NCBI GenBank assembly: GCA_018268935.1 | Contig: JAFDVS010000048.1 | Span: 1-64,000 of the forward strand | Length of the DNA: 64,000 nucleotides | DNA from: Acidobacteriota bacterium | GTDB lineage: Bacteria > Acidobacteriota > Terriglobia > Bryobacterales > Bryobacteraceae | Direction: 5' to 3' | Shown: positions 50,529 to 58,710 of the stretch, piece after piece | Layout of the letters: every line of letters begins with the position of its first letter | How positions within the stretch are numbered: the first letter of the stretch is position 1 | Notes under the pieces: model-generated | Seen by the model: only the letters and a program-made list of their open reading frames with translations | Told to the model about the DNA's origin: nothing | Database searches by the model: none | Program-made: the position numbers and the translations under genes

Positions 50529-53162
50529 TTAGCGATAGGGGGCGATGTTGAAGGCGCCTTGCTCGTAGGTGAACGTGGCGAAGCCGGTGTTGGGGGCGGT
50601 GAAGCGGCCGGCGGAGGTGGCGGGGATGGTGATGACTCCGAGGATGCCTCCGGGGAAGGTGTCGTTGCCATCGACGATGTCGGTGGATGCGGGGAGGTTG
50701 GAGAGTATCCAGGAAGGGACGGTGAATTTGCCGGCGGAGACCGCTTCGAGGCAGGCGAAGGCGGCGGTGATGCCGTTGCCTTGCGCGAGGCCTACGATCA
50801 TGACGAATTCTTTGCCGGCCGTGCCGCCGGTCCAGGTGACGGTGAGATCTTCGTTGCGATTGATGGCGTTGAGGGCGGCTCGATTGGTCCATTGGATGGG
50901 CGGGGGAAGAGTGAGGGCGGCTTTCCAAGTGCCGCTGTCGACGGTGTAGTCGCCTGGGACGAAGGGGCGTGGGGAATTCTGGTAATAATCCGGGGGCGTG
51001 AGTTGGAGATTCCCCGAGGGGCCGGAAAAGGCGAGGGAGGGGCCGGGGTTGAAGCGTTGGAAGGGGGCCGGGTCGGGCGAGATGTCCAGACCCTCCTTCG
51101 CTGTGGATACGGGGGTGACCGTGCAAGTTCCCTGGGGAGGGACGGCGAGACCGCTGCGGACGCCGATGTCGGCGGTAGCGGCGGAGAAAGAGGCGTAGAG
51201 ATCGCTTTTGTTGTAGCGGGCAAAGCGGACGCCGATTTCGCTGTCGGCTTCGCCATTGAATTCGAGGCGGTTGAGTTGGATGACACCGACGCTGAGTGAG
51301 CCGGTACGCTCGGCGGATTCGATATCGGAGGAGGAAAGGCCAGTGGGGTCGGAGCAGGGGGCGCCATCGGCGGAGATGGAGATGCCGGGGATGTTGCTGA
51401 GGGCGCCTCCGGCACGGACGGCGATGGGGACATAGCAGCCGGTGGGGACGTCTTGCGGGAGTTGGAAGAGGATGAAGTCGGCGCCTTCCTGGCCGCGGAC
51501 TTTGGCGAGGACTTTCGCGGCTTTGTGACCCACGATGACTTCGGCCTCGACGTTGAGTTCGAGGAGGAGCGGCTTGGTTTCGTCGGCGTCGACGGGGCCG
51601 AGGCCGGTGGCCATCACGACCATGTGCTGGCCGGGGCGGGCAGGGTTGCTCATTGTGTTGAAGACCTGGATGAGGGCCTCGCTCGGTGGCGACAGGGGAA
51701 TGCCTGGCGGGACGTTCCAGGCGATGGCGGTGCCGTAACCGGTCTCCGTATTGCTGCGGATGCCGGGTGAGATTTCCACGATGGTGAGGGGGACGGGGTT
51801 GGCGCTACGGCCGTTGTAGGTGAGTGTGAGAGTGGCTTCGCCGGCAGGTGTGTTGGAAGGGACGACAGCGGTGACGAGGTTGGCTTCGGCGGACACGGGG
51901 ATGGCGCGGGTTACGGTGTCGCCGGAACGGATCTCGATGGTGATGCCGGAGGGAGGTTGGGCGCGGTTGGCTGGGCCGATGTTCTTGCCTGTGATGGCGA
52001 TGTAGGATCCGCGGGCGATGCCGGAGTTTGTTGCGCCATAGGGGGAATTGCTGAAGCGGTTGGTGACGGCAGTGAGTTCGATGGGGGCGATGACGGGGGG
52101 ATCGAAGACGACAGCAGCGCCACGGCCGACGCCGGCGCCAGTGGGTACGGGGCGGCCGACTGAGGTGAGGGCTCCTGAGGTGGGGGCGATGGACCAGGTG
52201 GCGAGCAGGCTGGATTGGTTGCTGGTGGCGAAGAAGAATTTGCCGGCCGGATCGAGGATTGCGGAGTTCACGCCGAGGGGAGCGGGGAGATTGATACGGC
52301 GGGTGAGCACGCCGGTGGTGGAGATGGCGAAGGTCTGAATCGTGCCAAACCCATCGGTGGCGTAGAGCAAGTTGCCGGTGGAATCGACGACCAGGTTATT
52401 GAGGGCTGAATTGGGGAAGAGGAAGGGCGAGCCTGCGACCGGGGTGAGTGCGCCGGTGGTGGCATTGACGGAATAGGCGAGGATGCCGCTTTCCTGGCGC
52501 ACGGCGGCGAAGAGGAACTTGCCTGCGGAGTCCATGGCCATCCAGGCGACGTTGGCGCGGGCGGGGAAGGGGGAACCTTCGATAGCGGTGAGGGCTCCGC
52601 CGGCGCCGATGGAGTAGGCGGCGATCTGGCCGGCGGTGGCAGCCGCGGCATAAACGAATTTGCCGTTGGGGTGGGCCAGGGTGGAGGAGAGAGAGGCTGG
52701 GGCGGAGAAGGGGGAGCCGGGGACAGGGGTCAGGGCGCCTGTTGTGGCGTCGATAGTGAAGGAGGCGAAGGTACTCGATCCATTGTTGACTGCGCCATGA
52801 GCGACGAAGGCGAAGTTGCCGGAGGGATCGATGGTGACGGCTGAGGGGCCGCTTCCGGGGACGAGAGGAGAGCGGCTGGCGAGGGTGAGCGCGGCGGTGG
52901 CGGGATCGATGGAATAGGAAGCGAGGTTGGGCGTGTTGCTGGGGTTCCCGCCGCTGACGATAAGGGCGAATTTGCGCGAAGGGTGGATGGCGACGGATAC
53001 GGGCGCGCCTCCGGCGTCTTTGCGCGGGAGTTCGTAGAGCGCCGCAGTCTGCTGATCGTAGATGAAGGTGGAAATGGTTCCTTCGGTCTGGTTCGGGACA
53101 TAGAGCACCTGCGCCATCAGGCAGGGGGAAACGAGGAGTGCGAGTGTGAGTTGCCGGAACAT
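50529..53162 (-). CDS. Exported lactonase-like beta-propeller with TIGR03437-like domain
   Basis: An 877-residue exported protein. Signal peptide MFRQLTLALLVSPCLMAQ; then a seven-bladed YncE/lactonase-like propeller (about 20-355) of repeated blocks such as SFTIDATTGALTPVPGSPFS. Next, a region with SNTPAGEATLTLTYNGRSAN and NPARPGQHMVVMATGLGPVD, matching the C-terminal domain described as Solibacter-specific (TIGR03437-like), which helps place the organism. A further C-terminal region (about 620-877) is unrecognised (SEIGVRFARYNKSDLYASFS). Probably an extracellular binding or structural protein. Confidence 0.82.
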   Translation of the reverse strand: MFRQLTLALLVSPCLMAQVLYVPNQTEGTISTFIYDQQTAALYELPRKDAGGAPVSVAIHPSRKFALIVSGGNPSNTPNLASYSIDPATAALTLASRSPLVPGSGPSAVTIDPSGNFAFVAHGAVNNGSSTFASFTIDATTGALTPVPGSPFSAPASLSSTLAHPNGKFVYAAAATAGQIAAYSIGAGGALTAIEGSPFPARANVAWMAMDSAGKFLFAAVRQESGILAYSVNATTGALTPVAGSPFLFPNSALNNLVVDSTGNLLYATDGFGTIQTFAISTTGVLTRRINLPAPLGVNSAILDPAGKFFFATSNQSSLLATWSIAPTSGALTSVGRPVPTGAGVGRGAAVVFDPPVIAPIELTAVTNRFSNSPYGATNSGIARGSYIAITGKNIGPANRAQPPSGITIEIRSGDTVTRAIPVSAEANLVTAVVPSNTPAGEATLTLTYNGRSANPVPLTIVEISPGIRSNTETGYGTAIAWNVPPGIPLSPPSEALIQVFNTMSNPARPGQHMVVMATGLGPVDADETKPLLLELNVEAEVIVGHKAAKVLAKVRGQEGADFILFQLPQDVPTGCYVPIAVRAGGALSNIPGISISADGAPCSDPTGLSSSDIESAERTGSLSVGVIQLNRLEFNGEADSEIGVRFARYNKSDLYASFSAATADIGVRSGLAVPPQGTCTVTPVSTAKEGLDISPDPAPFQRFNPGPSLAFSGPSGNLQLTPPDYYQNSPRPFVPGDYTVDSGTWKAALTLPPPIQWTNRAALNAINRNEDLTVTWTGGTAGKEFVMIVGLAQGNGITAAFACLEAVSAGKFTVPSWILSNLPASTDIVDGNDTFPGGILGVITIPATSAGRFTAPNTGFATFTYEQGAFNIAPYR

Positions 53163-53242
53163 AGCCTTGTTCCGGTAAGGATAAGGAATGGCTTGGGGAT
53201 GTTGAAGTTTCGGTTTGGCGGTGTAACGTTACACAAGCGGGG

Positions 53243-55453
53243 TTACATGGGGTTATCCGCAGTGAGGCGAACGAGTTGGAGGTCGCTCGAAAGTTCGCTC
53301 AAGGTGAGGATGGCGCGGCCGGGAACGATGGAGAGCCCGATGTTGCGGGTGTTGCGTTCGGAGTAAGAGACGGGGGTGAGGGCGGCGTTGCGGAAGGAGT
53401 GTATCAACTCGGGGCCGTGCTGCGGCTTATGAGTTGGGGTGAGGGGCTGACGCCAGAGATCGCGCGAGCCGTTGCGATTGGAGAGGAAGTAGAGGGATGT
53501 GCTGTCGGGGCTCCAGGCGGGCTCGCAATTGAAGCCGGAGGAGGTGACGGGGATCCATTCGTTTTCGGGGATGGGGGCGATACCGCGGAAGGGGGCGATG
53601 AAGATCTGGCGCCCGTCGACGCCTTTGTCGAGTTCGAAGGCGAGCCAGTGGGAATCGGGAGAGATGCGGGCGGCGAGGACTCCGTGATGGGGGTGGGTGA
53701 GGATGTCTTGTTTGGAGTGGGAGCGGGTATCGAGGATGGCGATGCGGGGAATGCGGCTGCCGGTTTCGTAGGCGACGAATGTGGATTGGGGTGAGACGGA
53801 GGTGGGGGTGCCGCAGTCTTCGCAGGCGACTTCGAGGGCGCCGGTGGCGGTGTGGATGGAGTGGATGGCCTGGCGCTGGGGCGGGGGGCCGGCGAGGGTT
53901 CGGAAGTAGACTTTTGAGCTGTCGGGGGCGGCGCGTGGGGAGGTGAGGTTGGGGAATTGGTAAAGCAGGGATTCGACTCCGGAGACGGTGTCTTTGCGCC
54001 AAAGCTGGGTGATGGCGGGAGCGGTGGTGGTGTAAAAAACGAAACGGCCGTTGGAGGAGGTGGTGGCGGAGAACTGGTCGGACGGGTCGTTGGTGAGGCG
54101 GCGGGGCGTGCCGGAATCGAGCGCGATTTCCCAGATATCGAGGTTGGTGGCGAGAGTGGCGAAGGCGAGTTGATTGCCGCTGATGGCGGGGTTGTCGGCG
54201 GAAAGGGCGGGGTCGTGGAGGGCGATGGGCTCACCGGCGGGTTGGTAGGTGGTGGAGAGCGGGAGGTTGTAGACGGCGGAGCGACCGTTGTGGAGGCCGG
54301 AGAAGATGAGGCTTCCGGGGAGGAGGCGGAAGGAAGTAGCCGGGAAGATGCGCGTGTGGAGGGAGATGCCGCGTTGGGCGAGGAAAGGGAGAATGCCGGT
54401 TTTGTGATGGGGCTGAGTGGGGGCGCCGGTGGAGACGATCCAGAGATCGTGCTCCATGTTGGGGACGTTGGTGCGGAGGGTGCCGCAGAGTAGGATGCGG
54501 CCGCCGGGGGTCCACTGGGGGGTGTGGGCGTCGTCGAAATCTGGGGCGATGGGGATGGGCTCACGGTCGTGGCGACCGGGTGTGATGCCGCTTTTGAAGA
54601 CTTTGCTGAATGCGCCGGGTTTGCCTTCCTGCCAGTAGAGGATGAACTGGCTGTCGGGGGAAAAGCGCGGGGAGCGGGCATCGGCGACGACCAGGAGCTC
54701 TTCGCCTCCGGCGGCGGGTTGCTGGTAGATGGCTCCGCCGAGGCGGGCGGAACGGTAGGCGATCCAGCGGCCGTCGGGGCTGATGTCGAGATCGAATGCA
54801 TCGGAGTCAGGCGGGGTGAGGGAGACGGCTGCGGCGCCGTCCCATTGTTGACGCCAGATGCGGAAGGGGCCTTGGCCACGGTTGGAGGCGAAGTAGATTT
54901 CTTTGCCGTTTGGGGCGAGGGCGGGGAAGAAGAGGACTTCCTGCGGGAGGGAGAGACGGCGGATGGTGGGGTGTTCGATGGCGAGGCCGATGTGCGCGTT
55001 GCCGACGGAGCGGAAGAGGGAGATGGCGATGAGGGCTACGAGCGCGATTGCCGGGAGGATGAGATAGAGGTTGGGGCGGCGTGGGGGTGTTGGCGGGGGA
55101 TGAGGCCGGCGGTATTCGAAGATGGGGAGGTAGGCTCCGGGGGAGAGGGTGATGAGGATGGTGTCGGCTTCGGTGGCCGTTTCGTAGTAGGCGGCGAGGC
55201 GGTTGCGGAGGCGGTTGACTTCGACGCGGACGAGGGAGTCGATGCGAGGATCGAAGGATTTGTCGCGGCCGAAGACGTCGATGGCGATGGGGTATTCCTT
55301 GAGTTGATCGAGGCGGTTGTCGAGGGCGGATTGAACGAGGTAGGAGAGGAGTTGGGAGGAGCGGTGGGCGCGGGCGAAGGAGGGGGCGGCGAGGATGCGC
55401 GCGAGTTGGGCTTGGATTTCGGCGGGCGGGAAATCCTGGCCGGGTTGGGGCAT
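53243..55453 (-). CDS. Membrane regulator: winged-helix-like domain, one helix, TolB-like propeller
   Basis: A 736-residue protein. Residues 1-110 are cytoplasmic (SSQLLSYLVQSALDNRLDQL, EYPIAIDVFGRDKSFDPRID, SLVRVEVNRLRNRLAAYYET), a winged-helix-type module abundant in Acidobacteriota; one membrane helix follows (LYLILPAIALVALIAISLF, about 129-147); the rest is a TolB/PD40 propeller (SPDGRWIAYRSARLGGAIYQ; WSPDSTSLYFLSNRNGSRDL). This ToxR/CadC-like topology suggests an outside sensor controlling transcription, probably including the propeller gene 80 nt downstream. Confidence 0.8.
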   Translation of the reverse strand: MPQPGQDFPPAEIQAQLARILAAPSFARAHRSSQLLSYLVQSALDNRLDQLKEYPIAIDVFGRDKSFDPRIDSLVRVEVNRLRNRLAAYYETATEADTILITLSPGAYLPIFEYRRPHPPPTPPRRPNLYLILPAIALVALIAISLFRSVGNAHIGLAIEHPTIRRLSLPQEVLFFPALAPNGKEIYFASNRGQGPFRIWRQQWDGAAAVSLTPPDSDAFDLDISPDGRWIAYRSARLGGAIYQQPAAGGEELLVVADARSPRFSPDSQFILYWQEGKPGAFSKVFKSGITPGRHDREPIPIAPDFDDAHTPQWTPGGRILLCGTLRTNVPNMEHDLWIVSTGAPTQPHHKTGILPFLAQRGISLHTRIFPATSFRLLPGSLIFSGLHNGRSAVYNLPLSTTYQPAGEPIALHDPALSADNPAISGNQLAFATLATNLDIWEIALDSGTPRRLTNDPSDQFSATTSSNGRFVFYTTTAPAITQLWRKDTVSGVESLLYQFPNLTSPRAAPDSSKVYFRTLAGPPPQRQAIHSIHTATGALEVACEDCGTPTSVSPQSTFVAYETGSRIPRIAILDTRSHSKQDILTHPHHGVLAARISPDSHWLAFELDKGVDGRQIFIAPFRGIAPIPENEWIPVTSSGFNCEPAWSPDSTSLYFLSNRNGSRDLWRQPLTPTHKPQHGPELIHSFRNAALTPVSYSERNTRNIGLSIVPGRAILTLSELSSDLQLVRLTADNPM

Positions 55454-55526
55454 GGGGATTTTTCGATTATATGCCTATGGGGCTGGGGAAATTAATAGAT
55501 GCAGGACAGGGTCGGAAAAGGCAATG

Positions 55527-55565
55527 CACCGATTCGGGCCGATGCCGACCGATATCCACCGATGT
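55527..55565 (+). repeat. Dispersed repeat S6
   Basis: CACCGATTCGGGCCGATG then CCGACCGATATCCACCGATG, a diverged S-family copy in the gap between the regulator start and the PQQ-like propeller stop. Nothing else is seen in 55454-55622. Confidence 0.45.
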
Positions 55566-55622
55566 CTCAAGGAGGATTCAGCAGGCTATCCACGAAAGTT
55601 GTGGCTGCCCGGCGGTGTTGCA

Positions 55623-57233
55623 TCAAGGTTGGCGCGAGCGAATACTGATGACTTCCTTTAAGGTGCGGTGGAAGAGATGGCCGGAGGCAAAGCTGGGGGT
55701 GTTGAGGGTCCAGGTGTCGCCGGAGGGGCCGAGGTCGTTGATGGCGAGGATGGCGGTTTGATCGAGGACGGGGGCTTTCGCATTGACTACGTAGGTGATG
55801 CCGGGCATGGTGGTGAAGTAGAGGTTGTCGTTGATGGCGATGGGGCTGCCCCAGAAGGCGGGGATTTCCCAGCCGTCGGTGCGGGAACGGGCTTCGGAGG
55901 CGACGTCGTGGCCGGCGGAGTTGACGGTGCTGGTGGCGACTGCGAGGCCGTAGATTGGTTTTTCTGGTTCGCCGGGCTTGCGGACGATGGTGACGGGCAC
56001 TTCGAGGTATTCCACTTTTCCTGATTCGATGTGGATGCGGGCCATGCAGTGGGAAGGGCCGGCGCGGCCGGCGGGTGGGAGGCGATTGCGGCGGTGAGCG
56101 GTGGTGGTGAGGAAGTAATGATAGCCGGAGTGGACGATGTTGGCGTGCCAGGCGGGCATGACTCGGATGACCTCGTTGGGAGCCATTTTGTTGCGGGGGG
56201 AGAGGTCTTTCACTTCGCGGAGGTTGACTTGTTTGTGGGTGATGTAGGTTTGTTTGGCGGGGTCCCACTGGCGGTAATCGACGTTGCGGATGAGGGATTG
56301 TTCTTTGAGAAGGGCGCCGGTGTTGGCGTCGAGGACGAGGTGCGATTCTTCGGGATTGAGGCGGAACCAGTAGGCGTAACGGGCGTCCCAGTGGAGGGTG
56401 TAGAGGGCTTGCCAGGTGGGGCCGCCGGTGCTGCCGTCGCCGGCGATGAAACGCCAGAGGGATTTGCCAGGGTTGGCGGGCGCGAGGCTGAGGAGGGAGA
56501 GGCCGACGGGGCGCTCGGGGACGTCGTGCCAGCCGCCGCGGCCGGTGAGGATGGCGGGGTCGCCGTTGGCGCGTTTGCCGTAGACGGAGGTGGCGTAGGC
56601 GGTGGTGCCGTCTTCGGCGATCCAGAGGGTTTTTCCGGTGCGTTTGTCGATGGCGCGGAGGTAGTTCCAGCCTTGCTTTTCGGGCGGGTTGTTGTCGAGG
56701 GGTTCGACGTTGAGGATGGCGTCGCCGGCGAGGATGGGCTCGTGCTGCTTGTTGAAAGGGAAGGGCGGGCCCCAGGGGGTGTATTTGCGGGTCCAGATGG
56801 GTTTGCCGTGGAAATCGAAGGCTGCCATGGCGCCGCTGGCGTTGAAGAAGAAGACGTATGTGCCGTCGGTGATGGGGGTGGGGGTGGTGGAGTCACTGTA
56901 GGCGTACATCATTGGGCTGGGGACGGCGCCTTCGAGGGTGACGGACCAGAGGAGTTTGCCGGTGCGTGCGTTGAGGCAGTGACCTTGGATGGTGGCGCTG
57001 AATTTGGAATCGCCGGGGGGGAAGGTGGTGAGGAAGAGACGGTCGCCCCAGACGGCGATGCCGGATTGGCCGCCGTTGGGGAGCGGGGTGCGCCAGGCGA
57101 TGTTTTTGTTGAGGGCGACGCTCCAGTGGGTGGGGGCGTTGGGGGGTTGGATGCGCCAGGTGAGGTTGGGTCCGGCGGCTTGGGGCCAGTTCTGGGCCTG
57201 GAGGGTCAGGGTGAGGAGGAGAGGGATCAGCAT
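55623..57233 (-). CDS. Exported PQQ-type (BamB-like) beta-propeller protein
   Basis: A 536-residue protein with a short signal (MLIPLLLTLTLQAQ). Repeated blade motifs end in G-K-x-L/I-W (LNARTGKLLWSVTLEGAVPS; AFDFHGKPIWTRKYTPWG; IDKRTGKTLWIAEDGTTAYA), as in PQQ quinoprotein and BamB-like propellers. No clear PQQ catalytic Asp or Cys-Cys pair is seen, so it is more likely a binding protein than a dehydrogenase. Starts 127 nt from the divergent vapBC2. Confidence 0.82.
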   Translation of the reverse strand: MLIPLLLTLTLQAQNWPQAAGPNLTWRIQPPNAPTHWSVALNKNIAWRTPLPNGGQSGIAVWGDRLFLTTFPPGDSKFSATIQGHCLNARTGKLLWSVTLEGAVPSPMMYAYSDSTTPTPITDGTYVFFFNASGAMAAFDFHGKPIWTRKYTPWGPPFPFNKQHEPILAGDAILNVEPLDNNPPEKQGWNYLRAIDKRTGKTLWIAEDGTTAYATSVYGKRANGDPAILTGRGGWHDVPERPVGLSLLSLAPANPGKSLWRFIAGDGSTGGPTWQALYTLHWDARYAYWFRLNPEESHLVLDANTGALLKEQSLIRNVDYRQWDPAKQTYITHKQVNLREVKDLSPRNKMAPNEVIRVMPAWHANIVHSGYHYFLTTTAHRRNRLPPAGRAGPSHCMARIHIESGKVEYLEVPVTIVRKPGEPEKPIYGLAVATSTVNSAGHDVASEARSRTDGWEIPAFWGSPIAINDNLYFTTMPGITYVVNAKAPVLDQTAILAINDLGPSGDTWTLNTPSFASGHLFHRTLKEVISIRSRQP

Positions 57234-57290
57234 GAGTTCGGCTTAGCGATGGATGGGGATGAAGCGGATCTCCATACCGCTATCAGTCTA

Positions 57291-57306
57291 TTCACAAATT
57301 TGTGAA
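57291..57306. promoter_or_regulatory. Perfect 16-bp palindrome, candidate operator of the second vapBC
   Basis: TTCACAAATTTGTGAA is a perfect palindrome 54 nt before the antitoxin ATG and 57 nt from the divergent propeller gene. A second inverted repeat, TGTGATA (57344-57350) and TATCACA (57369-57375), flanks the antitoxin start codon. Confidence 0.6.
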
Positions 57307-57360
57307 ATTGCTAATGGCGGCCGGGCCTGGGAGCGGGAGTGGGTGTGATACTGTGGAGAA

Positions 57361-57591
57361 ATGCGCAATATCACAGTAAGTGTCGATGATGAGACTTACC
57401 GGCGAGCCCGGGTGGCGGCGGCGGCGTTGGATACTTCTGTGTCGGCACTGGTGAAAGCCTACTTGCAGCAACTGGCCACGGTGGAGACGGAGAGCGAACG
57501 GCTGAAGCGGCAGGAGCGGGAGATTCGGGAAAAGATTTCGAACTTCACGGCTCGCACGCGGTTGAGCCGCGATGAGGTTCATGAGCGGTGA
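57361..57591 (+). CDS. vapB: Ribbon-helix-helix antitoxin of a VapBC pair
   Basis: A 76-residue antitoxin: MRNITVSVDDETYRRARVAA, ALDTSVSALVKAYLQQLATV is a ribbon-helix-helix DNA-binding core; the C-terminal charged helix (ESERLKRQEREIREKISNF) should wrap the toxin. Its stop overlaps the toxin start (GTGA). Confidence 0.88.
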   Translation: MRNITVSVDDETYRRARVAAAALDTSVSALVKAYLQQLATVETESERLKRQEREIREKISNFTARTRLSRDEVHER

Positions 57592-57998
57592 GTCAGTTTC
57601 TTGATACGAACGTGTTGCTCTACTCCATCAGTGGAGATCCGCGAGAGTCGGGGAAGCGAGAGCGGGCGATCGCGTTGTTGGAGGATGACTCGAGTGCGAT
57701 TTCAGTTCAGGTTCTGCAGGAGTTTTACGTGCAGGCGACGCGGGCCAGCCGAGATGATGCGATCCCGCATGAACTGGCTGCGGGTTTGATGGAAGCGTGG
57801 ACGCGGTTACGGGTGCAGGAGATCAATTTGGAGGTGTTGATGGGGGCACTGCGGATCCGGAGGGAGTATGGGTACTCGTATTGGGATAGCGCCATCCTGT
57901 CCGCGGCGGTTGCGCTTGGCTGTGAGCGGGTGTGGACGGAAGACATGGCGCATGGCCAGGTGGTGGAAGGTGTGACTGTTTTGAACCCTTTTCTTTAA
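57588..57998 (+). CDS. vapC: PIN-domain toxin of a VapBC pair
   Basis: A 136-residue PIN ribonuclease. Metal-site motifs: FLDTNVLLYSISGDP (Asp), VQVLQEFYVQAT (Glu), YSYWDSAILSAAVAL (Asp) and VWTEDMAHGQ (Asp). GTG start overlapping the antitoxin stop. The TAA at 57996 lies 1 nt from the end of the opposing tRNA-Lys. Appears intact. Confidence 0.92.
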   Translation: MSQFLDTNVLLYSISGDPRESGKRERAIALLEDDSSAISVQVLQEFYVQATRASRDDAIPHELAAGLMEAWTRLRVQEINLEVLMGALRIRREYGYSYWDSAILSAAVALGCERVWTEDMAHGQVVEGVTVLNPFL

Positions 57999-57999
57999 A

Positions 58000-58075
58000 T
58001 GGTGAGCCGGGCGGGACTCGAACCCGCGACCCTTTGATTAAAAGTCAAATGCTCTACCAACTGAGCTACCGGCCC
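58000..58075 (-). tRNA. tRNA-Lys (anticodon TTT)
   Basis: A full cloverleaf on the minus strand: acceptor GGGCCGG / CCGGCTC, D-loop TAGCTCAGTTGGTAGAGC, anticodon stem TTTGA/TCAAA with loop CTTTTAA (anticodon TTT), T-arm GCGGGTTCGAGTCCCGC. The CCA end is encoded (58000-58002). Confidence 0.97.
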
Positions 58076-58083
58076 TCTGGGAA

Positions 58084-58641
58084 TTACACCTGGGGGGAAT
58101 TTCTATCATAGCATGAGCTTGACCAAGGGTATTGTGCGGGCTCCGTGGCCAGGCCGGCTTTCACTGGGTTTTGCTCGATGTAGATGCGGATCTTGTTGAA
58201 CTCCCGGCCGTTTCGGATGTGGTGATCATAGGTTTCTTCTTGCCAGAATGGCTGGCCGGTGCGGTTTAGGATTTCGTTCGCTCGTTTGGCTGTGATGCCT
58301 TTTAGGGATTGGGTTAGCTTGGGGAGCGGGACTTTGGGCGTGATGAGGAGATGGACGTGGTTTGACATGATTACGTAGGCGTGGAGTTTGTAGTGATTGA
58401 GGCGGTAGCCGTTGTAGTGGATGGCTTCTACGATCATGTTGGCTATGTGTGGGTTTTTGAGATGGTGGGGGCCGGTTTGGGAGTGATCGAGGATGTTGTC
58501 TATTGCGGCAAAGGCATTGCCTGAGGTTAGGGTTTCTTTGGATGAAAGATGCGCGGGGAGAGTGCCGTGGAGTCGCCAGGTTAGGAAGATGGGATGGCCG
58601 ATTTCGTGGATGTGCGGGAGATGACGGCGGGATTTGGGCAT
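58084..58641 (-). CDS. REP-associated tyrosine transposase (RAYT, Y1/IS200-like)
   Basis: A 185-residue Y1 transposase-like protein. The metal-binding HUH motif is in VIMSNHVHLLITPKVPLP; the catalytic tyrosine lies in IRIYIEQNPVKAGLATEP; the family blocks RTGQPFWQEETYDHHIRNGR and GITAKRANEIL are present, so it looks active. The ATG at 58641 (MPKSRRHLP) is chosen; the frame upstream runs through REP element E. RAYTs are single-copy domesticated-like relatives of IS200/IS605 transposases that process REP hairpins. It lies 8 nt from tRNA-Lys. Confidence 0.92.
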   Translation of the reverse strand: MPKSRRHLPHIHEIGHPIFLTWRLHGTLPAHLSSKETLTSGNAFAAIDNILDHSQTGPHHLKNPHIANMIVEAIHYNGYRLNHYKLHAYVIMSNHVHLLITPKVPLPKLTQSLKGITAKRANEILNRTGQPFWQEETYDHHIRNGREFNKIRIYIEQNPVKAGLATEPAQYPWSSSCYDRNSPQV

Positions 58642-58658
58642 TTTTTGTTGAGAGGGAT

Positions 58659-58710
58659 GCGGGCCGGGGGGCCCGCCACTACTATGTCGCGCCACCTCAG
58701 GCGGTGGCGC
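58659..58710 (-). repeat. REP-like element E beside the RAYT gene
   Basis: On the minus strand, tag AGTG (58680-58677) is followed by GCGGGCC, CCCC, GGCCCGC (58676-58659), a hairpin like hairpin 1 of A-D. A second hairpin (GCGCCACC and GGTGGCGC, 58689-58710) lies just before it and overlaps the stop of the gene at 58697. The first hairpin is 17 nt from the RAYT ATG. Confidence 0.75.

Noticed and set aside
5567..58710. CRISPR-like array formed by the short repeats
   Set aside because: Copies are single and kilobases apart, with no regular spacers and no cas genes.
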